64,000 nucleotides of DNA from contig SCKI01000002.1 in NCBI GenBank assembly GCA_004124295.1, positions 62,001-126,000 of the forward strand, read 5' to 3'. The notes beneath the pieces were generated by a model, which saw only the letters and a list, made by a program, of their open reading frames with translations, ran no database searches and had not been told where the DNA came from. The number at the start of each line of letters is the position of its first letter. Position 1 is the stretch's first letter. Shown in pieces: positions 38,631-48,954 of this stretch. A program made the position numbers and the translations under genes. This DNA is from Fidelibacterota bacterium. GTDB taxonomy: Bacteria; Fidelibacterota; Marinisomatia; SCGC-AAA003-L08; TS1B11.

Positions 38631-39419
38631 TCAGTATTGCCCCAGGGTCCCTTTGCGCCGGGCCAGGCGCTCGCACCAGCCGAAGGCGGCCAGGCCCACC
38701 CCCACCAGCACCAGCGAGTGGATGATCAGGGGCTCCAGGCCCCCGTCGGACCAGACCTGGGACACGCTGGCGCCATCGATCATCATCCGGCGCAGAACGA
38801 TGATCCCTTCGGTGGTCGGCAGCAGCCGGGCGAAGGTGGCCAGCCCCTCCGGCATGCGCTCCACCGGCAGCAGGGACCCGTTCAGGAACAGCAACATATT
38901 TACCATGATGCTGGCCAGTGAGCCGACCTGCTTGAAGACCAGTGTGGCGCCGGCCACCAGGTAACCGAAGCCGAACAGTCCCAGCAGGGTGAGCAGCAAC
39001 GGCACAAGGGCCCCGGCCGGGAATATCAGCGGCGGTTTTACCAGCACAACCACCAGCAGGCTGGTGCTGCCCACCGTAACGATGCTGAATATGAAGCGGG
39101 CCAGCACACGCCCCAGCACGATGGCGCCGGTCGGGGCCACCGTCATGAACATCTGCTCCAGGGTGCCGGTCTGGGCCTCCTGCTGAAGGTTCCAGCTCAT
39201 GTCGTTGATGGCCAGGGTGGCCAGGAACCAGATCATGTAACCGATCATGGCCGAGGCGACCCGGGCCGGGATGAACTCGCCATTGCCCATCATGAAGGTG
39301 ATGCCCAGAAAGACCATGCCGAAGGTGACAATCTGCAGCAGCATGCTGAACTTGTAGTCCCAGATCAGCAGCAGCCCTTTGCGGACCTCGTTATAGATCG
39401 GCAGCAGCAGGGCGGTCAT
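38631..39419 (-). CDS. ABC-2 type transporter permease
   Basis: A 262-residue permease with six hydrophobic segments (about 25-45, 55-75, 103-128, 138-165, 170-190 and 232-252). The loop NLQQEAQTGTLEQMFMTVAP after helix 2 is the ABC-2 coupling region. It overlaps the ATPase gene by 4 bp (ATGA), so the two are made together as an exporter. The Nat/DrrB-like class moves drugs, sodium or lipid precursors; the substrate cannot be read from sequence. Confidence 0.88.
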   Translation of the reverse strand: MTALLLPIYNEVRKGLLLIWDYKFSMLLQIVTFGMVFLGITFMMGNGEFIPARVASAMIGYMIWFLATLAINDMSWNLQQEAQTGTLEQMFMTVAPTGAIVLGRVLARFIFSIVTVGSTSLLVVVLVKPPLIFPAGALVPLLLTLLGLFGFGYLVAGATLVFKQVGSLASIMVNMLLFLNGSLLPVERMPEGLATFARLLPTTEGIIVLRRMMIDGASVSQVWSDGGLEPLIIHSLVLVGVGLAAFGWCERLARRKGTLGQY

Positions 39420-40357
39420 GGGTGCGTTTCCACCAGCCGGATGAATATATCCTCCAGGTCCTCCTCGTTCCGGGAGACGGATATCAGGGGCAGCCCGGCG
39501 GCGCGGTATTTCTCCAGCAGCGGATAGAGCTCCAACCCATCGTGCAGATGGCCGGTAAGGATGGTCTGGCCGTCCTCATAGTGGGCCGTGAAGGGGCCCA
39601 GCCGGGCGGCCAGTGCCTCGGGCAACGGGCCCTGCAGACGAATCTTGTAGTAATCGTCCTCGAACCGCTTGAGCAGCTTTGCCGTCGGTTCGTTTGCGAT
39701 GACCCGGCCCTCGCGGATGATGGCAATGCGCGTGCAGAGCTGCTGGGCCACCGGCAGTTGGTGCGTCGTGAGGATCACCGTCTTGCCCTGCTCCCGCCCC
39801 AGCCGGAACACCCACTCCTGCACGATCCGGGAGGCCTGGACATCCAGGCCCAGGGTCGGTTCGTCCAGCAGGATGATGTCCGGGTCGCCAATGAGGGCGC
39901 AGGCGATGGCCACTTTCTGCTGCATGCCCCGGGAGAAGGTGCGCACTTTCTCCTTGCGCCGGTCCCACAGATCGAGCTCGCTCAGCAGCCGCTCGGCGCG
40001 ACCGGCCACCTGCCGCCCGGGGATGCCCTTGAGGCGGGCGAAGTACATCAAATTCTCCCACGGCGAAAGTCGCCAGTAGATGTTCCGGGTCCCCTCCAGC
40101 ACCACGCCAATGCGGCCCATGGCCTGCCGCCGTTGCCGGTTCACGTCGATATCGCCGATGCGCACTTCCCCGCTGTCGGGGAGTATCAGCCCGCAGATCA
40201 TCTTGATGATGGTGGTTTTCCCGGCGCCGTTGGGTCCCAGCAGGCCGAATATGCCGCCTTCCGGTATGGTCAGGTCGAGATTATCCACCGCCCGCACCGG
40301 CTCCTTGCCTTTCCGGGGGTAAGTTTTGGTGACCGCCCGCAGCACGATGTCGTTCAT
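39416..40357 (-). CDS. ABC transporter ATP-binding protein
   Basis: A 313-residue NatA/DrrA-like ATPase. Walker A is LLGPNGAGKTTIIK near residue 38, the signature is TFSRGMQQKVAIA (a serine-arginine variant of LSGGQ), Walker B is IILLDEPTLGLDVQ, and the switch histidine is in VILTTHQLP. About 90 residues follow the nucleotide domain, as in exporters of this type. It partners the permease encoded immediately after it and lies 26 bp after mutL. Confidence 0.93.
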   Translation of the reverse strand: MNDIVLRAVTKTYPRKGKEPVRAVDNLDLTIPEGGIFGLLGPNGAGKTTIIKMICGLILPDSGEVRIGDIDVNRQRRQAMGRIGVVLEGTRNIYWRLSPWENLMYFARLKGIPGRQVAGRAERLLSELDLWDRRKEKVRTFSRGMQQKVAIACALIGDPDIILLDEPTLGLDVQASRIVQEWVFRLGREQGKTVILTTHQLPVAQQLCTRIAIIREGRVIANEPTAKLLKRFEDDYYKIRLQGPLPEALAARLGPFTAHYEDGQTILTGHLHDGLELYPLLEKYRAAGLPLISVSRNEEDLEDIFIRLVETHP

Positions 40358-40383
40358 CCTTGCCCCCGGATCATACCACCCTC

Positions 40384-42180
40384 TCAGATGCGCTCGAAGC
40401 GCCGGTCCAGCTCGGCAGCGGACAGGTGCACCACCGTCGGCCGGCCGTGAGGGCAGTAGTAGGGGTTCTCGGTGGCAAACAGCCGGTCCACCACATTGCG
40501 CATCTCCTCCAGGGTCAGGGGATCACCGGCCTTCACGGCGGCTTTGCAGGAGTAGCTGGCGGCCATCTTCTCGAAGACCTCGGCCCCCTCCATCCGGCCG
40601 TCGGTGCGATCCAGGACGTCGGTGATGATCTCCTGCTCGCGGCCCCAGGCCACATCGATAGGGAGGCCCTCAATAATGACGGTCTGGTGGCCGAATTCCC
40701 GGAGCCGGAAGCCGAGCCGCTCCAGGTAGGGGATCATGTCGATGAGGCGGGAATATTCATCGGTGGCCAGTTCCAGCACCTGGGGGAAAAGCACCGATTG
40801 GGAGGGCCGGCGGCTGCCGTTGAAGGCTTTCAGGGCCTCCTCGTAGAGCACCCGCTCGTGGGCCACGTGCTGGTCGATCATCACCACCCCCGATGCCACC
40901 TGGCTGAAGATATACTTGTTGTGCACCTGCCAGATCAGCTCCGGATTGTAAGGCGCCTCGGGCCGCAACGAGCGCTGTTCGCCGCCGCCGGTATCGCCCG
41001 GTTTTCCGGCAGTCCCGGCCCCCTCCCCGCCAGCGGGCTTGGGTGCCGCCTCGAACAGGGTCCCGGAGTCGACCGGCAGCGCCGGGGCCAGACCGGGCCC
41101 GCCTGCCGCCGGAAAGGGGGCCGGGCCAAAGGGCCGCTCAAAGTCGGGGATCATGCCGGGGATGTCCTTGATGGCCTCGGTGACGGCCAGCTTGAGGACG
41201 TGGTAGACCCGCCACTCGTCCCGGAAGCGCACTTCCGATTTGGCCGGGTGGACATTCACATCCACCGCCTCGAGCGGCATGCTGATATTCAGCACGAAAA
41301 AGGGATACTCCCCCCGGCTCACCAGCGACCGGTAAGCGCCATAGACGGCGCTGTTCAGCAGCCGGTCCTGGACGGAGCGGCCGTTGAGGAAAATGTACTG
41401 CTCCTTCGGGCGGCCCCTGACCAGGCTCAGGTTGCCCACAAATCCTTCCACGGTAAAGGGCTCCTTGGACAGCGCCACCGGACGGATGGCATTCTTATAG
41501 CGGCGGGCGAAGACGGCCCCGATACGTCCGGCCAGATCGCTTGCCGGCAGCCGGAACAGCTCCTTGTCGCCATGGGTCAGATCGAAGGCGATCTGCGGGC
41601 AGCACAGCGCAAAGCGCCGCACCACCTCAATAATGTGCTGGTTCTCCGTGCGCGGGGCTTTGAGGAATTTGCGCCGGGCCGGGGTGTTGTAAAACAGGTT
41701 CCGCACCTGGATGGTGGTGCCCCCCACAGGCGGGGCCGGTTTCACGGCGCCGGCCTGGCCCCCTGCGACGGTGATTTCATGCCCCTCCTCCGGGCCGGTG
41801 GAGCTGCGCGCCACGACCTTGGCCACCGAGGCAATGCTGGGCAGGGCCTCGCCCCGGAAGCCGAGGGTAGCGATGGCAGCCAGATCAGCGGTGCTGCGCA
41901 GCTTGCTGGTGGCGTGGCGTTCGAAGGCCAGGCCCAGGTCGGCCGCATCCATGCCCCGGCCGTTGTCGCTGACCTGGATCAGCCGCTGGCCGCCCTGCTC
42001 AACCAGCACCGAGATGCGGGTGGCGCCGGCATCAATGGCGTTCTCGATGAGCTCCTTCACCACTGAGGCGGGCCGTTCCACCACCTCGCCGGCGGCGATC
42101 TGGTCCGCCAGGGCAGACGGCATGCGGTGAATATCACCCACCGCGCGATGCTCCGCTATAATCTCCCGCAGCAGGCGCAA
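40384..42180 (-). CDS. mutL: DNA mismatch repair protein MutL, endonuclease type
   Basis: A 598-residue MutL. The N-terminal GHKL ATPase has IAAGEVVERPASVVKELIENAIDAGA, DNGRGMDAADL and TLGFRGEALPSI. A proline/glycine-rich linker covers about 340-395. The C-terminal domain retains the nuclease motif as DQHVAHERVLYE (canonical DQHA-x2-E-x4-E with Ala to Val), SCKAAVKAG and YYCPHGRPT, which provide the metal site. It nicks the daughter strand after mismatch recognition by MutS, so a MutH is not expected. The first ~15 residues may be an extension before MPSALADQIAAG; an ATG lies there at 42123. Confidence 0.95.
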   Translation of the reverse strand: MRLLREIIAEHRAVGDIHRMPSALADQIAAGEVVERPASVVKELIENAIDAGATRISVLVEQGGQRLIQVSDNGRGMDAADLGLAFERHATSKLRSTADLAAIATLGFRGEALPSIASVAKVVARSSTGPEEGHEITVAGGQAGAVKPAPPVGGTTIQVRNLFYNTPARRKFLKAPRTENQHIIEVVRRFALCCPQIAFDLTHGDKELFRLPASDLAGRIGAVFARRYKNAIRPVALSKEPFTVEGFVGNLSLVRGRPKEQYIFLNGRSVQDRLLNSAVYGAYRSLVSRGEYPFFVLNISMPLEAVDVNVHPAKSEVRFRDEWRVYHVLKLAVTEAIKDIPGMIPDFERPFGPAPFPAAGGPGLAPALPVDSGTLFEAAPKPAGGEGAGTAGKPGDTGGGEQRSLRPEAPYNPELIWQVHNKYIFSQVASGVVMIDQHVAHERVLYEEALKAFNGSRRPSQSVLFPQVLELATDEYSRLIDMIPYLERLGFRLREFGHQTVIIEGLPIDVAWGREQEIITDVLDRTDGRMEGAEVFEKMAASYSCKAAVKAGDPLTLEEMRNVVDRLFATENPYYCPHGRPTVVHLSAAELDRRFERI

Positions 42181-42201
42181 CAGCCGGCCTGACCTGTGGC
42201 C

Positions 42202-43239
42202 TCATAACCTGATTTCCCGGGCGGCAGCGGCCCACGGTTCCCCCGCCCGGCGCAGGGCATACTCCAGAATCTGCTCCTCGGGCTCGAACGGCCGCACCGA
42301 AGCCAGACCCAAGCCGTCGATGGCTGCCTGAATCAATTCGTCCTCCTCTGTGGTCTCCCCCAATCCGGCCTGCGACCGGTAGAACTCACCCGCCGAGAGT
42401 ATGGCCGCCAGGGGGGTCATCCCGACCAGTTCACTGCCGGTGACGGTAACGCCCCTGGCCAGCGCCTGGGTGCGCACGGCTTCGAGGGCGGCATGGGGCG
42501 GGAGCATGCGGAAGTTAACCAGATTCATGGAGACCTGGGCACAGCCGTAGGTTGGCATAGTCCAGCCGAGGGTCCTGAAGGCCGGCATCAGGGGCAGACT
42601 GCCGCCGCCCGGCGCACTCTGGCCGGCCCGCAGGTCACGGGCAATATCGCGGGCAATGCCGGGGTCGTCCGTGGACAGGTTTACGTTGAAGGCGATGAGC
42701 AGCTCCCGGGCCCCCACCGCCGTGGCCCCGGAGCGGGCGTTGAAGCGGGAGGGGCCGAAATCGGGGCGGCCATTTTTGGACTTGAGCCGGTTCGGGAGAG
42801 CCTCATACTCCCCTTCACGCACCGCCCGCAGCTGCATCCGGTCAGGCCGTTGGGCAGCCCGGCCGTAGAGATAGACGGGGATGCCCAGCCGCTCGCCGAT
42901 GCGCTCACCCAGGGAGGCGGCCAGTTCGATGCAGGTCTCCAGCGATGCCCCGGAGAGGGGAATCAAGGGACAAACATCGCTGGCCCCGATGCGCGGATGG
43001 GCGCCGCTGTGCGCCGTCATGTCGATGATTTTGGAGGCCGCCGCTACCGCCCGGTAGGCCGCATCAGCCACTCCCGCCGGGGTCCCCACCAGGGTCATGA
43101 CGGTGCGGTTGGCGTCAGCGCCCATGTCGGTGTGGAGCACCAAGGCGTCCTGCGCCTCGGCGGCGGCAGCTGCAATGCGATCGATGGCTTGCCGGTCCCG
43201 GCCCTCGGAAAAATTGGGTACACACTCGATCAGCTGCAT
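42202..43239 (-). CDS. ftcD: Glutamate formimidoyltransferase
   Basis: A 345-residue protein corresponding to the formiminotransferase half of FTCD, without the cyclodeaminase domain. The N-terminal LIECVPNFSEGRD, HTDMGADANRTVMTLVG and MTAHSGAHPRIGASDVCPLIPL (with the catalytic histidine) match the family, and the GARELLIAFNVNLST segment begins the second half. It transfers the formimino group from formiminoglutamate to tetrahydrofolate in histidine breakdown. No hut genes are nearby. It sits between a 50-codon gene and mutL in one transcription unit. Confidence 0.94.
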   Translation of the reverse strand: MQLIECVPNFSEGRDRQAIDRIAAAAAEAQDALVLHTDMGADANRTVMTLVGTPAGVADAAYRAVAAASKIIDMTAHSGAHPRIGASDVCPLIPLSGASLETCIELAASLGERIGERLGIPVYLYGRAAQRPDRMQLRAVREGEYEALPNRLKSKNGRPDFGPSRFNARSGATAVGARELLIAFNVNLSTDDPGIARDIARDLRAGQSAPGGGSLPLMPAFRTLGWTMPTYGCAQVSMNLVNFRMLPPHAALEAVRTQALARGVTVTGSELVGMTPLAAILSAGEFYRSQAGLGETTEEDELIQAAIDGLGLASVRPFEPEEQILEYALRRAGEPWAAAAREIRL

Positions 43240-43250
43240 CGCCGCCCCGG

Positions 43251-43405
43251 CCTCACATGACTTTCAGCATTTTGAAGATCAGCCAGACCAACACCAGCAT
43301 GATGGCATAGCGCCAGAGGAGAAGCCGGTTCCAGCGGCGTTCACGCAAGCGGCGGAATCGGGTGCCTTCCGGATGCTGCTCCCATCGGCGATGGAAGCGC
43401 ACCAT
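43251..43405 (-). CDS. 50-residue basic single-span membrane protein
   Basis: A 50-codon frame with an ATG at 43405, one base after the TGA of the site-2 protease gene (TGAGATG), and a TGA at 43251-43253, 11 bp before the ftcD start. The product begins with a strongly basic stretch (FRRLRERRWNR) and ends with one hydrophobic helix (LLLWRYAIMLVLVWLIFKML). It fills the only gap in an otherwise tight operon, which supports a real gene. No family is recognised; topology would be inside-N by the positive-inside rule. Confidence 0.55.
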
Positions 43406-43406
43406 C

Positions 43407-44045
43407 TCAGACCCCGGCAAAGATAGCGGAAAAATAGCCCACGAACGGACCGATGAAAGCCCACAGGATGGAGTTGCCGGTCAACATGCCGAACAGCACC
43501 AGCGCCATCCGCACACCGGGACCGTAGCGCTCCAGGTTATAGATCATGCGGTCATACTCCGGTGGCAGCAGTCCGTAAAGGATCTTGGAGCCGTCCAGGG
43601 GCGGGATGGGCAACAGGTTGAAGATGGCCAGGGCCAGGTTGATCTGCAGGCTGAGGATCACCATGGTGGCCAGTTGGGGACCGAAGGAGAGGGCCATCAC
43701 CGCCCCGGGATTGGTGTTCATCAGCCGGATAACCAGGCCGCTTAGGAAGGCCAACGCCATGTTGGAGGCCGGTCCCGCCAGGGCCACCCAGAGCATATCC
43801 CGGCGGGGATTGGCAAAGTAGGACGGATCGACAGGCACCGGTTTGGCCCATCCGAAATGGACCAGAAACAGCATCAGGGTGCCCAGGGGATCCATGTGGG
43901 ACAACGGATTCAGGGTCAGCCGGCCGGCGTACTTGGCGGTCGGGTCGCCTAGGCGGTAGGCCACCATGCCGTGGGAATACTCATGCACCGACAGGGCGAA
44001 GAGGATCACCGGAATCAGCAGAATCATTGTGCCGGGGTTTAACAT
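43407..44045 (-). CDS. Site-2 protease family (M50) membrane metalloprotease
   Basis: A protein of about 212 residues with several membrane segments. The zinc motif HEYSHG lies in the first helix (VILFALSVHEYSHGMVAYRLG), NPLSHMDPLG follows, and the second metal-ligand motif LLPIPPLDGSKIL is near residue 155. It lacks a PDZ insert and fits the short YwhC/SpoIVFB-like M50 branch. It would cleave substrates within the membrane. The ATG at 44045 is preferred because the 33-residue extension to 44144 is not family-like. A 50-codon gene follows after one base. Confidence 0.9.
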   Translation of the reverse strand: MLNPGTMILLIPVILFALSVHEYSHGMVAYRLGDPTAKYAGRLTLNPLSHMDPLGTLMLFLVHFGWAKPVPVDPSYFANPRRDMLWVALAGPASNMALAFLSGLVIRLMNTNPGAVMALSFGPQLATMVILSLQINLALAIFNLLPIPPLDGSKILYGLLPPEYDRMIYNLERYGPGVRMALVLFGMLTGNSILWAFIGPFVGYFSAIFAGV

Positions 44046-44173
44046 CGGGTGCCTGTAATGTGTCCTTTCGTGGTGCCGTGCAGCCGAATCCAAGCCCGTC
44101 GGCGCGGGGCCAAAGCTAGGGCCTGCCGGAGCCCAATCCGGCAACTTTTTGGCGCCGGCATGGGGCCGGCCAG

Positions 44174-45070
44174 CTACCCTCGGGGGTGAAACTGGCGGTG
44201 CACCTGCTTGAGATACTCGGCGTCGAGGTGGGTATAAATCTCGGTGCTGGAGATATCGGCGTGGCCGAGCATTTCCTGTACGGCCCGGAGGTCGGCGCCC
44301 CCTTCGATGAGGTGGGTGGCGAAACTGTGCCGGAAGGTGTGGGGCGAGATGTCCTGCTCGATGCCGGCGGCCGTTTTCCAGCGCTGGACGATGTTATAGA
44401 CGCCCATCCGCGATATGGGCCGGCCCCGGTTGTTCAGGTAAATTTCCCCTGAGCTGGCAGCGTTTTTCCTGTGGGTCAGCAGGGGCCGTGTATGCGATAT
44501 GTAGGCTGCCAGGTCGGCCTTGGCATACTCGCCCATGGGTACCAGCCGTTCCTTGGAGCCCTTGCCGAAGGCCCGCAGCATATTCCGCTCCAGCAGCAGG
44601 TCCGACAGATGCAGACCGATGAGTTCGGAGACCCGCAGCCCGCTGGCATACAGCAGGGAGATCATGGAGCGGTCCCGGAGTCCCAGGGACGTGCTGGTGT
44701 CCACGGCCGCCAGGATGGCGTTTATCTCCTCGACGGCCAGGACCTTGGGCAGCCGCCGGGGGGTCTTGGGGGCCTTCAGGAAGGTGGAGGGATCGTTGCT
44801 GGCGTGGTGCTCGGCCACCAGGAAGCGGTGAAAGCGCCGCAGGGCCGTAAACATCCGCTGGATCGACGCCGGGGCGAGCCCCAGCTCCGTCAACTGTCCG
44901 GTATAGGAGCGGACATGGCGCTGGCGGACTTTGTCAGGGTCGCTGAGACCCTGCTGCTTCAGGAAGGCGGTGTAGCGGCGGATGTCCCGCTCGTAGGCCT
45001 CGAGGGTGTTGGGGGACAGATTACGCTCAATCTTGGCATACAGCAGGAATTCCTTGATGAACTGGTCCAT
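44174..45070 (-). CDS. xerD: XerC/XerD-type tyrosine recombinase
   Basis: A 298-residue tyrosine recombinase with the SAM-like N-terminal domain (ERNLSPNTLEAYERDIRRY) and a complete catalytic set: Arg in YASGLRVSELIGL, Lys in GKGSKERLVP, His-x-x-Arg in HTFRHSFATHL, His in MLGHADIS and the nucleophile Tyr in TEIYTHL. Length and motifs match chromosomal XerC/XerD, which resolve dimers at dif. The ATG at 45070 overlaps the stop of the preceding gene as TGATG, so it is embedded in a housekeeping operon and is not the integrase of an island. Confidence 0.9.
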   Translation of the reverse strand: MDQFIKEFLLYAKIERNLSPNTLEAYERDIRRYTAFLKQQGLSDPDKVRQRHVRSYTGQLTELGLAPASIQRMFTALRRFHRFLVAEHHASNDPSTFLKAPKTPRRLPKVLAVEEINAILAAVDTSTSLGLRDRSMISLLYASGLRVSELIGLHLSDLLLERNMLRAFGKGSKERLVPMGEYAKADLAAYISHTRPLLTHRKNAASSGEIYLNNRGRPISRMGVYNIVQRWKTAAGIEQDISPHTFRHSFATHLIEGGADLRAVQEMLGHADISSTEIYTHLDAEYLKQVHRQFHPRG

Positions 45071-45813
45071 CACCCCTGATGGATAGCATCGGCAAAGGCC
45101 TGCAACGAGGTGGCATCGGCGGACTCCTCGGCCACGCTGCCCGTTACGATAAACTTTGCCCCGGCCTGCCCCTTGGCAGCCGCCTGCCCGGGCGTCCGTA
45201 TCCCGCCCCCGGCGACAACCGGAATATCCACGGCCCCGCTGACGGCCCGGATCACCTCATCAGGCACGGCTTGGCTGGCGCCGCTGCCGGCCTCCAGATA
45301 GACCAGGGACATGCCCAAATACTGGGCGGCCAGGGCATGGGCCAGGATGATGTCGGGTTGGTTAAGGGGCAACGGTTGGGTCCCGCTGATAAACTGTACC
45401 GCCGTCGGGCTGCCCCCATCCAGCAGCAGGTAGCCGGTGGGTATGGGCTCCAGCCCCATGTGGCGGACCCTCGGCGCCGCCTGCACCTGCTCGCCGATAA
45501 GGTACTGCGGATTCCGGCCGCTCAAGAGGGACATGAACAGGATGGCGTCAGCATGGCGACTGAGCTGGCTGGAGGCGCCGGGAAAAAGGATCACCGGGGC
45601 CTCGGTCCCGGCCTTGATGGCCGCTACCCGGTCATCGAAGCCGTCGTCCATAATCAGGCTGCCGCCGACCAGGATCGCATCGGCCCCGGCCCTGTTGGCG
45701 GTCTCGATGATCGCTTCCAGCCGGGCGGCGTTTTTGCGGTCAGGATCGATAAGCACCAGGTAGTTGGCCGCCTGGGATGAGAGCTTGTCCAGCAGGGACT
45801 GGAGGACGCTCAT
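45070..45813 (-). CDS. Geranylgeranylglyceryl/heptaprenylglyceryl phosphate synthase family protein
   Basis: A 247-residue TIM-barrel prenyltransferase. Visible are YLVLIDPDRKN at the first strand, ADAILVGGSLIMDDG, the ILFPGASSQLSRHADAILFMSLLSGRNPQYL region that binds the prenyl diphosphate, LVYLEAGSGAS and the phosphate-binding VVAGGGIRTPGQA. The family joins a polyprenyl diphosphate to glycerol-1-phosphate, the first step to archaeal-type ether lipids; bacterial members occur in Bacteroidetes-related phyla. It overlaps gcvPA upstream by 4 bp and the recombinase downstream. Chain length cannot be predicted safely. Confidence 0.92.
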   Translation of the reverse strand: MSVLQSLLDKLSSQAANYLVLIDPDRKNAARLEAIIETANRAGADAILVGGSLIMDDGFDDRVAAIKAGTEAPVILFPGASSQLSRHADAILFMSLLSGRNPQYLIGEQVQAAPRVRHMGLEPIPTGYLLLDGGSPTAVQFISGTQPLPLNQPDIILAHALAAQYLGMSLVYLEAGSGASQAVPDEVIRAVSGAVDIPVVAGGGIRTPGQAAAKGQAGAKFIVTGSVAEESADATSLQAFADAIHQG

Positions 45814-47150
45814 GCCGGGGCCTGCTTCAGAAATGCCACCAGCCGGTCCAGATCTGCCCGGGTCCGCTTCTCGGTGACGGCCAGTTGCAGCAGCGTTTCA
45901 CCGGCCCATTCGGTGATCCCCAGGAAGAGGCCCTCCCCGGCGGCCCGCTCTGCCAGGCGCTCCGCAGCAACCGGCGTCCTGACCAATAACTCTTTGGCGT
46001 AGCCGAAGCCGAAGGGCAGTTCGTAGCCTGCCAGGGCCGCTATTTCCCGCCCCAGATACTGGCTTTTGTCGAAGCAGAGCCGGCCGATGTCCAGCAGCCC
46101 CTTTTTGCCGATGAGGGCCATGTAGATGGCCGCCCAGAGCGCCAGCAGCCCCTGGTTGGTGCAGATGTTGGAGGTGGCCCGCTCCCGGCGGATGTCCTGT
46201 TCCCGGGTCCGCAGCACCATGACGTAGCCGGGCCTGCCGTCCAGATCGGTGGTCCGGCCGATGATGCGCCCGGGCAGCTTGCGGATATGCGCGGTGCGGG
46301 TAGCCATCAGCCCCAGGTAGGGGCCTCCGAAGGAGAGCGGTATGCCCAGGCTCTGCCCTTCGCCGATGAAAATATCGGCCCCGGCGGCCCCGGGACTCTC
46401 CAGCAGGCCCAGGGTGAGTGGGTCGGCGGAGGCGATGAGCAAGGTCTGCCGATCGGCAAGGGTCTGCCGGGCGGCGGCCCAGTCTTCCACCAGCCCCAGC
46501 CTGTTCGGCGACTGCAGCAGCAAGGCCGCCGCAGAGCCGGCTTTGGCGGACAGATCGTCATGATCCAGCAGGCCGTCCCGGCTGGTCACGGTCACGACCT
46601 CGGCGTCGCGGTTCTGCAGGTAAGTCTCGATCACCTCCACTGTGGCCGGATAAACGGTATCGGGCACCAGAATGCGGCTGCGGCCGGTGATGGCCACGGC
46701 CATGAGGGCCGCCTCGGCTGCGGCAGTGGCGCCGTCGTACAGGCTGGCGTTGGCCACATCCATGCCGCTGAGGGCTGCCACCATGCTCTGGAATTCCCAC
46801 ATGGCCTGCAGGGTCCCCTGGCTCACCTCGGCCTGATAGGGCGTGTAGGCGGTGTAGAACTCCGAGCGCATGGCGATGGCCTTGATCACTTCGGGGATGT
46901 AGTGGTCGTAGGCCCCGCCGCCCAAAAAGGAGATGCCGGCCCCGGCGGGGCGGTTGCGGGAGCCGAGCAACTCCAGTTCCCGGGCCACCTCATATTCCGA
47001 CAGCCCCGGTTCCAGGCCCAGCGATTCCCGCAGGCGCAGACCTTCGGGGATCATGGCAAGCAGCTCCTCGAAGGAGTCCAGGCCCATGGCCTGCAGCATC
47101 TCCTGTTCCTCGGCATCGGTGGCCGGAATGTAGGGGTGCTGGACGGTCAC
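45810..47150 (-). CDS. gcvPA: Glycine dehydrogenase (decarboxylating) subunit 1
   Basis: A 446-residue protein equal to the N-terminal half of P-protein. It begins HPYIPATDAEEQEMLQAMG and contains FLGGGAYDHYIPEV, FYTAYTPYQAEVSQGTLQ and NASLYDGATAAAEAA, all signatures of GcvPA; SFGGPYLGLMATR lies near 300. With GcvPB it decarboxylates glycine and transfers aminomethyl to lipoyl-GcvH. gcvPB and gcvT are not in the window. Translation starts at a GTG overlapping the gcvH stop by 4 bp. Confidence 0.96.
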   Translation of the reverse strand: MTVQHPYIPATDAEEQEMLQAMGLDSFEELLAMIPEGLRLRESLGLEPGLSEYEVARELELLGSRNRPAGAGISFLGGGAYDHYIPEVIKAIAMRSEFYTAYTPYQAEVSQGTLQAMWEFQSMVAALSGMDVANASLYDGATAAAEAALMAVAITGRSRILVPDTVYPATVEVIETYLQNRDAEVVTVTSRDGLLDHDDLSAKAGSAAALLLQSPNRLGLVEDWAAARQTLADRQTLLIASADPLTLGLLESPGAAGADIFIGEGQSLGIPLSFGGPYLGLMATRTAHIRKLPGRIIGRTTDLDGRPGYVMVLRTREQDIRRERATSNICTNQGLLALWAAIYMALIGKKGLLDIGRLCFDKSQYLGREIAALAGYELPFGFGYAKELLVRTPVAAERLAERAAGEGLFLGITEWAGETLLQLAVTEKRTRADLDRLVAFLKQAPA

Positions 47151-47520
47151 CCGATGAGCTCCTTATAGCCGGCCGCATCCAGGAGATCGCCGGTCCCCCC
47201 AGGCACGGAGAGCTTGACTTTCACCAGCCAGCCGGCGCCGTAGGGGTCACTGTTGACCCGGTCCGGCTCCTCGTCCAGGGCGTTATTTACCTCGATTATT
47301 TCCCCGTCCAGCGGCATAAACAGGTCGGCGACGGTCTTCACCGCCTCCACCGTGCCGAAGGTGTCCCCGCCGGAAAATTTTTGTCCCACTTTCGGGAACT
47401 CGACGAAAATGATGTCGCCCAGTTCGCCCTGGGCAAATTCGGTGATGCCAATGACGGCGTGGTCATCCTCGAGCCGCGCCCATTCGTGATCCTTGGAATA
47501 CCATAGCCCGTCGGGAATAC

Positions 47521-47524
<4 letters not shown>
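47147..47524 (-). CDS. gcvH: Glycine cleavage system H protein
   Basis: A 125-residue lipoyl carrier of normal length. The start [20 protein letters not shown] is typical, and the lipoylated lysine is Lys63 in [12 protein letters not shown]. The end segment GWLVKVKLS is family-like. It shuttles the aminomethyl group between the P, T and L proteins. It overlaps accC by 4 bp upstream and gcvPA by 4 bp downstream, so the glycine-cleavage subunits are tied to the acetyl-CoA carboxylase genes in one operon. Confidence 0.97.
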
Positions 47525-48882
<1,358 letters not shown>

Positions 48883-48954
48883 GACGCTGGGCCGGGGACG
48901 GATCGGTGGGAATCTGTATCAGCACGGAGAACCGGGTCGCGGCACAGCCAGTGT

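Noticed and set aside
40360..42066. 568-codon plus-strand open frame
   Set aside because: It is antisense to mutL with no recognisable domain.
44174..45070. Xer recombinase as integrase of the accessory region
   Set aside because: It is inside a housekeeping operon over 10 kb from the duplicated gene ends and matches chromosomal XerC/D.
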